DNA of 38,161 bases, from positions 1 through 38,161 of the forward strand of contig DYSW01000012.1 in NCBI GenBank assembly GCA_020726285.1, in the 5' to 3' direction. This DNA is from Melioribacter roseus. GTDB taxonomy: Bacteria; Bacteroidota; Ignavibacteria; Ignavibacteriales; Melioribacteraceae. Shown here one piece after another: positions 7,275 through 16,666 of the stretch (its first letter is position 1; every line of letters begins with the position of its first letter). Position numbers and translations under genes: made by a program. The notes under the pieces were generated by a model. The model saw nothing but the letters and a program-made list of their open reading frames with translations. It ran no database searches and was not told where the DNA came from.

Positions 7275-8872
7275 TTTATCACTTTTAACTTTTTCTTTTT
7301 TGATAATTCTGTAACGCATTCTCTTCTTGCAATGATTACAGAAACCCCGTTGTAATTAATTTCTTCCAAAAGTAGCTTTTTCATCAATTCATGATTTTTT
7401 CGTAGCGGTACTACTATTTTAAGATGTTCTTTTTCAACGCCAATTGCCAGACAAATATTATCGATTTTTCCATCTCCCGAAGCCTTTTGTCCACCAGTCA
7501 TTCCAACCAAAGAGTTATCTAAAATAATTACTACAATATTAGATTTGTCGTTTACTGCGTCAAGCAATCCCGTCATTCCAGAATGAGTAAAAGTAGAATC
7601 GCCAATAACGGCAATAGATGGAAACATTCCCGCGTCAGAAGCTCCCTTTGCCATTGTAATAGAAGCTCCCATATCAACGCATGAATTTATAGCATTGTAC
7701 GGCGGCAATGCTCCTAATGTGTAGCAGCCAATATCAGAAAGTATTCGTTGTGGTTCAAAATCTTTCATTACTTCGTTCAAAGCATTATAAACATCTATAT
7801 GTCCGCAACCAGGACACAACGCTGGTGGTCGAGTTGCTAAAAATTCTGGAAAGTTTGTTTGCTTTTCTTTTTCAATTCCTAATGCTATTGCTACTAAATT
7901 CGGGTTTAGTTCTCCATCTCTCGGTAAATCGCCAGTTAGCCTTCCTCTAATTTTTTTCCCAATTCCTACAATATTTCCTATTTGTTCTTCAACAAAAGGA
8001 AATCCGTCTTCCAAGATTAAGAGTTCTTCTGATTCATCATATAATTTCTTAATTTTCTCCTGTGGAATAGGATGTTGACTTATTTTCAACACAGAAAAAG
8101 GAAGTTCTGAATCTTGAAAATTCTCCATTAAATAATTAAACGAAATACCACAAGCTACTATTCCAAGCGATTTATCTTTTCCTACAATAAAATGATTAAA
8201 TGAAGATAATTCAGATATTTTTTGCAAAAGAGATTGTTTTTCTAACAGCGATTTATAGCGTTTTCTGGCGATAGCTGGAAGTAAAATAAATTGTTTGGGA
8301 TCTTTAGGCACAGAAAATGAATTTTGTGTTTTAGATAATTGAGTTATTATTCCATAACGCGAATGAGCTAATCGAGTTGTAATTCTTAATAGAATTGGTA
8401 ATCCAATTTTTTCAGAAAGTTCAAAACCGTTGTAAGTCATTTCATATGCTTCTTGTTGGTTTGATGGTTCAAAAATAGGTAGAAGAGAAAATTTACCATA
8501 AAATCTTGAATCTTGCTCGTTCTGAGAAGAATGCATTGACGGATCATCTGCAACTAAAATTATCAAACCGCCGTTTACACCTGTTATTGCAGAATTGATA
8601 AAAGCATCTGCCGCAACATTCAAACCGACATGTTTCATACAAGCAATTGCTCGCTTGCCCGCATAAGACATTCCCAACGCAGATTCAACCGCAGTTTTTT
8701 CATTTGCTGACCAAGTTGCGTGAATTTTATTTTCTTTAGCTTGTTTGGATCGCTGAATAAATTCCATAATTTCGGTTGAAGGAGTTCCTGGATAAGCATA
8801 AATGCCAGAAATTCCACCATCTATTGCACCTTGACCAATTGCTTCATCACCAAGTAATAAGATTTTTTTCAT
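7271..8872 (-). CDS. iorA: Indolepyruvate oxidoreductase, alpha subunit (no ferredoxin tail)
   Basis: Large, thiamine-diphosphate-binding subunit of indolepyruvate oxidoreductase (533 residues). The N-terminal pyrimidine-binding domain has GISGIYAYPGTPSTEIME and Glu58 in SANEKTA. The C-terminal TPP domain has CPGCGH (353-358), GDSTFTHSG from 424, and LDNSLVGMTGGQ, the Mg/diphosphate-binding region. The classic enzyme ends in a domain with two [4Fe-4S] clusters. Here the protein stops after the IIARREC segment, with no CxxCxxC motif, and the reading frame runs straight into iorB. Electron transfer must use a separate or external ferredoxin. A divergent gene starts 125 bp upstream, so the promoter lies in that gap. 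Confidence 0.95.
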   Translation of the reverse strand: MKKILLLGDEAIGQGAIDGGISGIYAYPGTPSTEIMEFIQRSKQAKENKIHATWSANEKTAVESALGMSYAGKRAIACMKHVGLNVAADAFINSAITGVNGGLIILVADDPSMHSSQNEQDSRFYGKFSLLPIFEPSNQQEAYEMTYNGFELSEKIGLPILLRITTRLAHSRYGIITQLSKTQNSFSVPKDPKQFILLPAIARKRYKSLLEKQSLLQKISELSSFNHFIVGKDKSLGIVACGISFNYLMENFQDSELPFSVLKISQHPIPQEKIKKLYDESEELLILEDGFPFVEEQIGNIVGIGKKIRGRLTGDLPRDGELNPNLVAIALGIEKEKQTNFPEFLATRPPALCPGCGHIDVYNALNEVMKDFEPQRILSDIGCYTLGALPPYNAINSCVDMGASITMAKGASDAGMFPSIAVIGDSTFTHSGMTGLLDAVNDKSNIVVIILDNSLVGMTGGQKASGDGKIDNICLAIGVEKEHLKIVVPLRKNHELMKKLLLEEINYNGVSVIIARRECVTELSKKKKLKVIK

Positions 8873-8997
8873 ATTGATTTTCTTTTTAAGATGTTAATAT
8901 CCAAATATAAATAAAACAAAAATATTCCCCTTGCCATTACAAACGATTTTTACTTAATTTGATTTGTAAATAATCAATATCCAAAACATTTATTATT

Positions 8998-9516
8998 ATG
9001 TTAACATTATTAGAACAAAAGCTAATTTCTTCTTACAAAACAGATTTAATCTTTTTTCTGAAAACAACTCCTGAATTATTTAATGAAGCGATTGAGTTAG
9101 CTATTTCAGAAAAACAACCATTTTCTTGGAGAGCGGCTTGGTTAATTTCGAATAGTATGGAAATAAATGATTCGAAAATTAAGCCACATTACCCGAAAAT
9201 TGTCAAATGTTTGATGGGAAAAAGTTCAGGACATCAGAGAGAATTACTTAAAATTTTAGAAAAGTTGGATTCAGATGAAGAGTCTGAAGGTTATCTTTTT
9301 GATTTTTGCTTAAATCTTTGGGAACAACTCGACAAGCAACCTTCTGTTCGTTTTTCGGCATTAAAATTTATAATTAAGATGGCAGAAAAGTATCCGGATT
9401 TAAAGAAGGAATTAGATTTTATCACTCAAAAACAATATATAGAATCTCTTTCAAAAGGAATAAAATGTAGTGCTAATAAGCTTTTAAGTTCAATCTCAAA
9501 CCGAGAAGATTTTTAA
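8998..9516 (+). CDS. All-helical HEAT-like protein of unknown function
   Basis: A 172-residue soluble protein, almost wholly helical by its leucine/lysine pattern. Segments such as WRAAWLISNSMEIND, HQRELLKILEKL and SVRFSALKFIIKMAEKYP resemble HEAT/armadillo repeats. I do not recognise the family by name. It has no signal peptide or membrane segment. The ATG at 8998 is the first start in the frame and no strong ribosome site precedes it. It is a single-gene unit, divergent from iorA and convergent with rsmG; a hairpin lies just past its stop. Confidence 0.72.
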   Translation: MLTLLEQKLISSYKTDLIFFLKTTPELFNEAIELAISEKQPFSWRAAWLISNSMEINDSKIKPHYPKIVKCLMGKSSGHQRELLKILEKLDSDEESEGYLFDFCLNLWEQLDKQPSVRFSALKFIIKMAEKYPDLKKELDFITQKQYIESLSKGIKCSANKLLSSISNREDF

Positions 9517-9543
9517 AATTAAAAAGCCAACAAAAGTTGGCTT
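9511..9543 (-). terminator. Rho-independent terminator after rsmG
   Basis: Perfect 8-bp stem AAGCCAAC/GTTGGCTT (9524-9531 and 9536-9543) with a 4-base loop. Read on the minus strand it is followed by TTTAATTTT, as expected 24 bases past the rsmG stop. On the plus strand the downstream side is A-rich rather than T-rich, so it mainly serves the minus-strand operon. Confidence 0.75.
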
Positions 9544-9566
9544 AAAACAATATATATTTTGAGTTT

Positions 9567-10247
9567 TTATTTTGCTAGTTCAAGAACAATCAATTTTTTC
9601 TCTTTGATATTTCTAACATTCGTGGGTTTGTAGCCGAGTTCTATTTTTGTTGCTTTTTTAATATAATGTCCCCATTTTAACCGAGCTGTTTCAAGTTCTT
9701 CTTCAACATCTCCACCTTTCATTGCTAAAATAAAAGCTTTTTCTTTAATAAGCGGGACGGAATATCGCATTAAAATAATTAAACTTGTTGTTCCCCTAGA
9801 AACAATCAAATCAAATTTGTTTTGATATTTTTTTATAAACTCTTCTTCTTCAACTCTTTCGTTTGAAGTATTAATATTGCTTAATTTCAACTTATTAATA
9901 AATTCGTTTACAGCGTCAATTTTCTTTCCAGTGGAATCAACTAGAACTCCGCGAAGAGTTGGTTTCATAATAGCAATTGGAATTCCTGGCAAACCTCCTC
10001 CAGTACCAACATCAAGGAAAAAGGAAGATTTTTCTGGAATAAATCTGGAAATAAAAGCTGAAATAAAAATGTGATTTTCAATCAAATTTTCAACATCTTT
10101 TCTTGAAACTAAATTTACTTCTTCATTTCTTTTTGTGAGAAGTTCAGCAAAATGAGCCAATCTTTCCATCTGAAATATTTCTGGATTAATGCTGTTTTCC
10201 CAGAAAAATGATTTTAATTCTCCAAGGTATTTATCTTGTCTGTTCAA
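9567..10247 (-). CDS. rsmG: 16S rRNA (guanine-N7) methyltransferase G
   Basis: SAM-dependent enzyme that methylates G527 (E. coli numbering) of 16S rRNA. The 226-residue length is normal. Motif I is FLDVGTGGGLPGIPIA (GTGGGLPG at 81-88). The N-terminal family segment KRNEEVNLVSRKDVENLIENH is recognisable by its Asn-Leu-x-x and His residues, and FDLIVSRG follows the catalytic core pattern. The gene lies 13 bp downstream of mnmG on the same strand, the widespread mnmG-rsmG arrangement. In many genomes parAB follow, but here the next gene is a convergent unknown. Confidence 0.97.
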   Translation of the reverse strand: MNRQDKYLGELKSFFWENSINPEIFQMERLAHFAELLTKRNEEVNLVSRKDVENLIENHIFISAFISRFIPEKSSFFLDVGTGGGLPGIPIAIMKPTLRGVLVDSTGKKIDAVNEFINKLKLSNINTSNERVEEEEFIKKYQNKFDLIVSRGTTSLIILMRYSVPLIKEKAFILAMKGGDVEEELETARLKWGHYIKKATKIELGYKPTNVRNIKEKKLIVLELAK

Positions 10248-10260
10248 ATATTCCTCAAAA

Positions 10261-12135
10261 TTATCTTTTTAAATATACGTATAAAACAGAAATATCAGAA
10301 GACGTTACGCCCGAAATGCGAGTTGCTTGTCCTAAAGTTCGTGGATTAATTTTTGTAAGTCTTTGCCTTGCTTCTGTAGAAAATCCTTTAATGATTGAAT
10401 AGTCAAAACCAAGTGGAATTTGTACGTTTTCAATTTTGTCTAATTTTTCAACTAATTCTTGTTCTTTCTGTATATAACCTTCATATTTTATTTCTATTTC
10501 AATTTTTTCAAGAATTTCAGAATTATTAAGAATTTCAGAAAATAATTCTTCTTTATTAGTAAAAGACGACAACACGTCCGAGATAGTTAATTCTGGCCTT
10601 TTTATTAATTTTGATACAGTTTCAGAATTATCAAGAATTGATAAATTTTTCGTTTCTAATAGACTGTTTATTTGATTTGGTTTGATCTTTATTTCGTTTA
10701 ATGAAAATATTGTTTTGTGAATTAAGGAATATTTTTCTTCAATTTGGTTTAATTCTTCTTTAGTAATCAATCCATATTTATAACCATATTTTGAAAGTCT
10801 TTCCATTGCATTGTCTTGACGTAATAACAATCGATGTTCTGCCCGTGAAGTAAACATTCGATAAGGTTCTTCTGTTGACTTTCCAACTAAATCATCAATC
10901 ATAACTCCAAGATAGGCTTCACTTCGCTTAAGAATAAGTTCAGGCATTCCAAGTATTTTTGCCGCAGCATTTATTCCAGCCACTAGACCTTGTCCTGCGG
11001 CTTCTTCATATCCAGAAGTTCCGTTAATTTGCCCAGCAAAATATAGACCTTTAATAAGTTTGGTTTCATAAGTTAAATCAATTTGATAAGGAGGAAAAAA
11101 ATCATATTCAACAGCATAACCAGGACGAAGCATTTCTACATTTTCTAAGCCTTTTATTTTTTTCATAGCTTTTAGTTGAATTTCAGCAGGAAGTGATGAT
11201 GAAAACCCATTTAAGTACATTTCTATCGAATCTAACCCTTCTGGTTCAATAAATAATTGATGTTTAAGCTTATCATTGAACCGAACAATTTTATCTTCAA
11301 TTGAAGGACAATATCGAGGTCCTTTTCCGTCTATTAAACCTCGAAACATCGGAGAAAAATGAAACCCAGTTTCAAGAATTCGGTGAACATCTTCGTTTGT
11401 ATAAGTTAAAAAACAACTTAATTGTGGCAAAAAGGGAAATTTGCTTTTATTTGTTTTGAAAGAAAAAGGCAAAGGATTTTCATCACCAGCTTGTTCTTCT
11501 AAAATGCTAAAATTAATTGAATCTTTGTGCAAACGAGGAGGAGTTCCGGTTTTTAATCTACCTGAAATAAACCCCATTTTTACCATAGATTCTGTTAATC
11601 CAACCGCAGATTCTTCTTTAAATCTGCCTCCAACTGAAGGAGTTAAGCCTGTATACATAACTCCATTTAAAAACGTTCCAGCGGCTATAATTAAAGATTT
11701 TGTAATAATCTGTTTCCCATTTTTTGTTATTACCCCAACAATTTTGTTGTTTTCTTCAATAGCTTCTATAACTATATCTTCAATTATTTCGAGATTTTGT
11801 ATTTTTGATAGATAATCAATAGCTTCTATCGTATAAATTTTTCTGTCATTCTGGCTTCTTGCAGCCCAAATAGCAGGACCTTTTGATTTATTTAATGTAC
11901 GAAATTGTATTCCAGAGTTGTCTGCTATAATTCCCATTACTCCACCAAGCGCATCAATTTCATGAACTAAATGCCCTTTCGCGCTGCCTCCAATTGCTGG
12001 ATTGCAGGAAAGTCGACCCAAACCATCCTTCTCCATCGTTATAAGAGCGACTTTTAATCCCATTCTTGCGGCCGAAACACTTGCTTCAATTCCAGCATGT
12101 CCACCACCAGCCACAATAATATCAAAATTATTCAT
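10261..12135 (-). CDS. mnmG: tRNA uridine-5-carboxymethylaminomethyl synthase, MnmG
   Basis: FAD enzyme that with MnmE installs the (carboxymethyl)aminomethyl group at U34 of tRNAs. The 624-residue length is typical. The FAD site [10 protein letters not shown] is at 10-19. Family motifs include [59 protein letters not shown] and [16 protein letters not shown], all intact. The C-terminal helical domain ends with [22 protein letters not shown], the MnmE/tRNA contact region. mnmE lies just upstream, separated by an 83-bp gap that carries two parS-like sites; rsmG follows. Confidence 0.98.
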   Translation of the reverse strand: MNNFDIIVAGGGHAGIEASVSAARMGLKVALITMEKDGLGRLSCNPAIGGSAKGHLVHEIDALGGVMGIIADNSGIQFRTLNKSKGPAIWAARSQNDRKIYTIEAIDYLSKIQNLEIIEDIVIEAIEENNKIVGVITKNGKQIITKSLIIAAGTFLNGVMYTGLTPSVGGRFKEESAVGLTESMVKMGFISGRLKTGTPPRLHKDSINFSILEEQAGDENPLPFSFKTNKSKFPFLPQLSCFLTYTNEDVHRILETGFHFSPMFRGLIDGKGPRYCPSIEDKIVRFNDKLKHQLFIEPEGLDSIEMYLNGFSSSLPAEIQLKAMKKIKGLENVEMLRPGYAVEYDFFPPYQIDLTYETKLIKGLYFAGQINGTSGYEEAAGQGLVAGINAAAKILGMPELILKRSEAYLGVMIDDLVGKSTEEPYRMFTSRAEHRLLLRQDNAMERLSKYGYKYGLITKEELNQIEEKYSLIHKTIFSLNEIKIKPNQINSLLETKNLSILDNSETVSKLIKRPELTISDVLSSFTNKEELFSEILNNSEILEKIEIEIKYEGYIQKEQELVEKLDKIENVQIPLGFDYSIIKGFSTEARQRLTKINPRTLGQATRISGVTSSDISVLYVYLKR

Positions 12136-12150
12136 ATTTCTTTTTCTTTC

Positions 12151-12166
12151 TGTTTCACGTGAAACT
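12151..12166. promoter_or_regulatory. parS-like ParB binding site 1
   Basis: TGTTTCACGTGAAACT matches the bacterial parS consensus TGTTTCACGTGAAACA at 15 of 16 positions, with the full TTTCACGTGAAA palindrome. It lies in the short gap between mnmE and mnmG, the classic origin-proximal place for chromosomal parS. Confidence 0.88.
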
Positions 12167-12183
12167 TACAAGTTTCTGTTTTG

Positions 12184-12199
12184 TTTTTCACGTGAAATA
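12184..12199. promoter_or_regulatory. parS-like ParB binding site 2
   Basis: TTTTTCACGTGAAATA matches the parS consensus at 14 of 16 positions and keeps the palindromic TTTCACGTGAAA core. Its centre is 33 bp from that of site 1, about three helical turns, so two ParB dimers could load on the same face of the DNA. Confidence 0.75.
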
Positions 12200-12218
12200 A
12201 GTGTTTTTTTGAGTTTAA

Positions 12219-13574
12219 CTATTTTCCAATGCAAAATTTATTGAAAATATTATTTAATATTTCATCTGTTGTTACTACGCCAATTATTTCATCTAACATT
12301 TCTAAAGTATATCGTATTTCAATGGAAATAAATTCCTGGCTTTGATTAATTTCTAACGCGTAAATCGCATTTTTTAAATAATTCTTTCCTTTAGTTAATA
12401 TTTCTAAATGTCGTAGATTAGTAATTATTAAAGAATTTTCAGTATAGATTTTTGTTTGTCCGATTCTTTCCATTAGATGTTTAAACAGTTTTTCTATTCC
12501 TTCTCCTGTTTTAGCAGAAATTCCAATTTCATTTTCATTTAGTTTTTTTATTGTTTTATCAATTTTATTTTGAACTAACAATACTCTATTTTCCTCTGTT
12601 AAAGATACTATTCTGTTATAAAATTGTAAATCTAGTTCTTGTTCAACATCATGAATCAGCATAACAAAATCTGCTTGAAGAATTGTCTTCTCGCTTTTCT
12701 CAACGCCTAATGTTTCTATTTCATTGTCAGATTCACGAAATCCTGCCGTGTCATAAAATTTAAATAATATTCCTTCAATGTTAACTTCCTCTATTATTAC
12801 GTCTCTTGTTGTCCCGGGAATTTCGCTAACAATTGCTCTGTTTTCTTTAACAAAATAATTTAATAAAGAAGATTTTCCAACATTTGGCTTTCCAACTATT
12901 GCTATATTAACTCCATCTCTTAATATTCTGCCAAATCTATATGATGTAATTAATGTTTCAAATATTCTAATAATTTCCCTTATTTTACTAACAATTTCGT
13001 TTCTGGAAATAAACTGAAGATCTTCTTCTGCGAAATCTAGTTCTAATTCTAATAAAGAAATAATTTCGATAAGTGATTTTTTAATATTTTTTATTTCTTC
13101 TGAAAGCAACCCATTTAACTGATTTCTTGCTCCTTTTAATGCCGAATCGTTTCTTGATTTAATTATATCTGCGACAGCTTCTGCTTGAGTTAAATCAAAT
13201 TTTCCATTTAAGAAAGCTCTTTTTGTAAATTCTCCTGGTTCTGCTAATCGTATTTTTTGCTTTAATAATATTTCAATTATTTTTTGAACAATTAGCGGAT
13301 TTCCATGAGTACTGATCTCAACTGAATCTTCTCCAGTATATGAATTTGGTGAATGAAATATTGAGACAAGCACGTCGTCTATTAATTGGTTATTGAATGT
13401 GATTTTGCCGTAATTTATTGTGTTTTTTTTTACTTCTGATAAAAGATTTTTCCCCTTAAATATTTTATCAATTTGCTTAAAACATTCTTTTCCGCTAACT
13501 CTAATTACAGCGATAGCTCCTTCTCCATTTGGAGTTGCAAGAGCTGCAATAATATCTTCATCAAATTTCTTCAT
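12219..13574 (-). CDS. mnmE: tRNA modification GTPase MnmE
   Basis: GTPase partner of MnmG in U34 wobble modification. The 451-residue length is typical. The N-terminal folate-binding domain has DIIAALATPNGEGAIAVIRVSG and NSYTGEDSVEISTHGN. The helical domain contains LTQAEAVADII. The inserted G domain has GKPNVGKS at 228-235, PGTTRDVI, DTAG at 275-278 and NKID. The C-terminal FCIGK is the conserved cysteine motif of this family. Its start is in a 101-bp divergent gap with the Sua5 gene. Confidence 0.98.
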   Translation of the reverse strand: MKKFDEDIIAALATPNGEGAIAVIRVSGKECFKQIDKIFKGKNLLSEVKKNTINYGKITFNNQLIDDVLVSIFHSPNSYTGEDSVEISTHGNPLIVQKIIEILLKQKIRLAEPGEFTKRAFLNGKFDLTQAEAVADIIKSRNDSALKGARNQLNGLLSEEIKNIKKSLIEIISLLELELDFAEEDLQFISRNEIVSKIREIIRIFETLITSYRFGRILRDGVNIAIVGKPNVGKSSLLNYFVKENRAIVSEIPGTTRDVIIEEVNIEGILFKFYDTAGFRESDNEIETLGVEKSEKTILQADFVMLIHDVEQELDLQFYNRIVSLTEENRVLLVQNKIDKTIKKLNENEIGISAKTGEGIEKLFKHLMERIGQTKIYTENSLIITNLRHLEILTKGKNYLKNAIYALEINQSQEFISIEIRYTLEMLDEIIGVVTTDEILNNIFNKFCIGK

Positions 13575-13675
13575 AGTTTTGTATTTTGTCTTTTCTAAAT
13601 TACATAATTATTTTATATTTCACAATCAACACAATAGTTAAGTTGTTGATTTACAATAAGTTATAATAAGAGTTT

Positions 13676-14665
13676 GTGTCCATTTTGAATTTATATAATA
13701 ACATATTTCCTTCAACTGAAGAATTTTTACTTAAAGCTTCTGAAATAATTAAAAACGGAGGTCTGGTCGCCTTTCCAACTGAAACCGTTTATGGTTTGGG
13801 AGCAAATGGTTTTAATCCAATTGCTGTTGCTAAGATTTTTTCCGTTAAAAATCGTCCAAGTTTTAATCCTTTAATTTTACATATTGATTCTGTTTCCTCT
13901 TTGGAATTATTAACGACAATTCATTCAGAAAAAGTTCTCAAACTTGTTGATAAGTTTTGGCCTGGACCAATTACTTTAGTTCTACCAAAAACGGTTCTTG
14001 TTCCAGAAATTGTTACTGCCGGAAATTCAACAGTTGCAATTAGAATCCCAAACAACGAAATCGCTACTAAACTTATCAAACTCTCTGGCGTTCCAATTGC
14101 CGCTCCAAGTGCAAATTCTTTTGGAATGCTTAGTCCGACAACCGCTGTTCATGTTGCAAATCAGTTGCAAAATAAAATTGATTTTATTTTAGACGGAGGA
14201 AAATGTTCTGTTGGATTAGAATCAACTATTGTTGAATTTACAAACGATAATTTCTTCCTATTACGAGATGGCGGAATTTCTTCTGAGGAAATTGAAGAAT
14301 TTCTGTGTGAAAAATTAAAGAGAAAGGTTTTAGAGAATAATCCTAATTCTCCTGGACAACTAAAATCTCACTATGCTCCAATAAAAGCAATCTTTTTTAT
14401 TGATGAAGTAGATATTTCAAATTTCAACAAAGAAAAAACTGCAATTATTTGTTTTTCAGATGATAAAAAGTATTCTGAATTTACTTTTAGAAAAATATTA
14501 TCCACTAAAGCTGATTTTACCGAAGCCGCGGCTAATTTATTTTTCTTTCTACACGAATTAGAGAGCGAAAATGTTGATTTCATTTTAGCTGAGAAAATTC
14601 CTGAAATTGGTTTGGGAAAAGCAATAATGGATAGACTAACCAAAGCAGTAAATCATTATAGATAA
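13676..14665 (+). CDS. L-threonylcarbamoyladenylate synthase (Sua5 type)
   Basis: Makes threonylcarbamoyl-AMP from threonine, bicarbonate and ATP, the first step of t6A37 tRNA modification. The YrdC domain covers about residues 14-205, with AFPTETVYGLGANGF (PTETVYGLG at 34-42), FNPLILH, FWPGPITLVL, IAAPSANSFG and VGLESTIVEF. The linker SPGQLKSHYAP then leads to a Sua5 C-terminal domain to residue 329, so it is the long two-domain form rather than TsaC. Translation must begin at GTG: an in-frame stop lies two codons upstream, and no ATG precedes the YrdC fold. It is convergent with the TSUP gene (19-bp gap). Confidence 0.95.
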   Translation: MSILNLYNNIFPSTEEFLLKASEIIKNGGLVAFPTETVYGLGANGFNPIAVAKIFSVKNRPSFNPLILHIDSVSSLELLTTIHSEKVLKLVDKFWPGPITLVLPKTVLVPEIVTAGNSTVAIRIPNNEIATKLIKLSGVPIAAPSANSFGMLSPTTAVHVANQLQNKIDFILDGGKCSVGLESTIVEFTNDNFFLLRDGGISSEEIEEFLCEKLKRKVLENNPNSPGQLKSHYAPIKAIFFIDEVDISNFNKEKTAIICFSDDKKYSEFTFRKILSTKADFTEAAANLFFFLHELESENVDFILAEKIPEIGLGKAIMDRLTKAVNHYR

Positions 14666-14684
14666 TTTTAAAAGAATAATTTTT

Positions 14685-15455
14685 CTAAATCAAGTTTGCT
14701 AATTTTGCTGCCATTATAAATAAAACGATTACCAAAACTGGTTTAATAATTTTTTCTCCTTTTCTTACTTGCAACTTAACCGCAATTTTTGCTCCAATTG
14801 CGGTTCCTGAAGCAAGAGCCAAGCCTAAAAACCAATTTATTTTTCCGCTAAAAATAAAAATTGCAATCACTGGAATAGTGTAAACAAATACAATAAATAC
14901 TTTGTGCATATTTACGTGAACTAATTCCATTTTTTGAATATTATATAAAATAGACATCAACAAAAAACCAATTCCAGCCTGTACTACTCCGCCGTAAAAT
15001 CCAGCAAAAAAGAGAGAAATGTAAACCCAAATACTAATTTTTTCTGTAAAATAAACTTGATTTTTTTTTCTTGGAATAAATAACGTAGCAATTACTAATA
15101 GCAAAACAACAGAAAGAATTGTTTTGAAAATGATATCGTTTATTTCTATTGCATAAAAAGCTCCAAAAATTGCTCCAGGAATAGCCACAAGCGATAACTT
15201 CAGAGATGTTTTATAATCCGAATAATTTTCTTTTTTGTACGAATAAATAGCTGAAGTGTTTTGTACTAAAATTCCCAATCTATTTGTTCCGTTTGCCGTC
15301 GCCGTATCTAAACCTAAAAATATTAGTGTTGGCAAAGTTAATGTAGAGCCGCCACCAGCGTTTATATTCAATAAGCTTGATAATAATCCAACTAAAAACA
15401 ACACAAAAAAGCTAATTATTTGATTTTCCAATATTTCTCCAAAAGTAGAAATCAA
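14685..15455 (-). CDS. TSUP (TauE/SafE) family membrane transporter
   Basis: Predicted anion or organosulfur transporter of 256 residues with about eight hydrophobic helices. It shows the two-fold repeat expected of TauE/SafE. The first half has LLSSLLNINAGGGSTLTLPTLIFLG and NGTNRLGILVQN; the second half has FAGFYGGVVQAGIGFLLM and the segment ending ASGTAIGAKIAVKL. The substrate cannot be assigned from sequence; sulfite, sulfonates or other small anions are the family range. It is a monocistronic minus-strand gene, divergent from pdxB by 68 bp. Confidence 0.92.
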   Translation of the reverse strand: MISTFGEILENQIISFFVLFLVGLLSSLLNINAGGGSTLTLPTLIFLGLDTATANGTNRLGILVQNTSAIYSYKKENYSDYKTSLKLSLVAIPGAIFGAFYAIEINDIIFKTILSVVLLLVIATLFIPRKKNQVYFTEKISIWVYISLFFAGFYGGVVQAGIGFLLMSILYNIQKMELVHVNMHKVFIVFVYTIPVIAIFIFSGKINWFLGLALASGTAIGAKIAVKLQVRKGEKIIKPVLVIVLFIMAAKLANLI

Positions 15456-15523
15456 ACTTAGCCATCTTTTAAATTTTTATTTTGCAAATAATTTGAGAGT
15501 TATTCCTACTTTTGAACTAAAAA

Positions 15524-16666
15524 ATGAAAGTTTTGAAAATTTTAGTAGATGAAAATATTGTTTTTGGAAAAGAAGCATTTTCTGAATTTGGAGATGTTGT
15601 TCTTATTAACGGAAGAGAAATTACTAATTCCGTTGTGAAAGATTGCGATATACTGATAACTCGCTCAATTACTAAAGTTAATGAAAATCTCTTATCTGGT
15701 TCAAAAGTGAAATTTGTTGGCACAACTACAATCGGAGTTGATCATCTTGACGAAAATTATTTATCTTCTAATGGAATTTTTTATACTAACGCTTCTGGTT
15801 GTAATGCTTTTTCGGTTACAGAATATATTTTTTCTGCTCTTTTTCTTTTGTCAAAAAAGGATAATTTTATTCTCAGCGATAAATCAATTGGAATTGTCGG
15901 CGTTGGAAATATCGGCTCGAAAGTTGCTAAACTTGCATCTTCATTGGGAATGAACGTTTTATTAAATGATCCGCCTCGAAAGAGAAAAGAACGAGATTTT
16001 CAAAACACCGAAATTGAAAACATATTAAAATGCGATATAATTACAATTCACACTCCGTTAATTCTTTCTGGAATTGACTCAACTTTTCATTTGTTTGATA
16101 AGGATAAATTGGAATTAATTTCTGAAAATTCTATTTTAATAAACACATCTCGCGGAGAAGTTGTGAACAACTCTGCTTTACAAATAATACTTCAAAAAAC
16201 TAAATTATCTGCAGTTTTTGATGTTTGGGAATACGAACCGAATATCAATTTTGATTTGGCAAATCTTTGTAAAATTGCGACTCCGCACATTGCTGGCTAT
16301 TCTTTTGATGGAAAATTAGAAGGAACAAGAATGATATTCGAAAAATTAAATTCTTTTCTGAGTTTAGATAAAAAATTTAATTTTGCTGACGAACAAAAAA
16401 GAGAAATAGTATTTTCTTCATTTGCAGAAAAAGATAAATTTTCTGTTTTACAAGAAATTTTTTCAAATGTCTATTCAATACAAAAAGATGATACTAATTT
16501 TCGCAGATTTTTCTTAAAAAATGAAATACAGTACGGTTTTGATTTTCTTCGTAAAAATTATCCAAAAAGAAGAGAAATTCCTTTTTACAATTTTTCTTTC
16601 TCTAACGCTTCCTTTTTGTCAGCAGAAATCTTGAAGAATTTCAGAATAAATCAAAAAGCGTGTTGA
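15524..16666 (+). CDS. pdxB: Erythronate-4-phosphate dehydrogenase
   Basis: D-2-hydroxyacid dehydrogenase of the DXP-independent pyridoxal phosphate pathway; it oxidises 4-phosphoerythronate. PdxB-specific residues are in FVGTTTIGVDHLDENYL and NASGCNAFSVTEY. The Rossmann site is GIVGVGNIGSKVAK, followed by HTPL, INTSRGEVV (catalytic Arg), FDVWEYEPN and TPHIAGYSFDGK (catalytic His). The 380-residue length includes the C-terminal PdxB extension. The gene stops just before a very AT-rich gap with DnaA-box-like sites. Confidence 0.94.
   Translation: MKVLKILVDENIVFGKEAFSEFGDVVLINGREITNSVVKDCDILITRSITKVNENLLSGSKVKFVGTTTIGVDHLDENYLSSNGIFYTNASGCNAFSVTEYIFSALFLLSKKDNFILSDKSIGIVGVGNIGSKVAKLASSLGMNVLLNDPPRKRKERDFQNTEIENILKCDIITIHTPLILSGIDSTFHLFDKDKLELISENSILINTSRGEVVNNSALQIILQKTKLSAVFDVWEYEPNINFDLANLCKIATPHIAGYSFDGKLEGTRMIFEKLNSFLSLDKKFNFADEQKREIVFSSFAEKDKFSVLQEIFSNVYSIQKDDTNFRRFFLKNEIQYGFDFLRKNYPKRREIPFYNFSFSNASFLSAEILKNFRINQKAC

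Noticed and set aside
7708-7950. 80-codon plus-strand frame opposite iorA
   Set aside because: It is a shadow of the conserved TPP-binding region on the other strand, with no plausible start signal.
8902-8909. Bacteroidetes-type -7 promoter motif (TATATTTG on the minus strand) upstream of iorA
   Set aside because: The eight bases fit TAnnTTTG, but no TTTG lies at the required 19-21 bp upstream, and the lineage may not use this promoter class.
13625-13650. Inverted repeat ATCAACA/TGTTGAT in the mnmE-sua5 divergent gap
   Set aside because: It has only 7 bp of stem with a long spacer and is AT-rich. It could be an operator, but there is nothing to tie it to a regulator.
14497-14505. DnaA-box-like TTATCCACT
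   Set aside because: It has one mismatch and lies inside the Sua5-type coding sequence. Similar one-mismatch sites occur elsewhere (for example near 29091 and 36073) and are expected by chance in AT-rich DNA.
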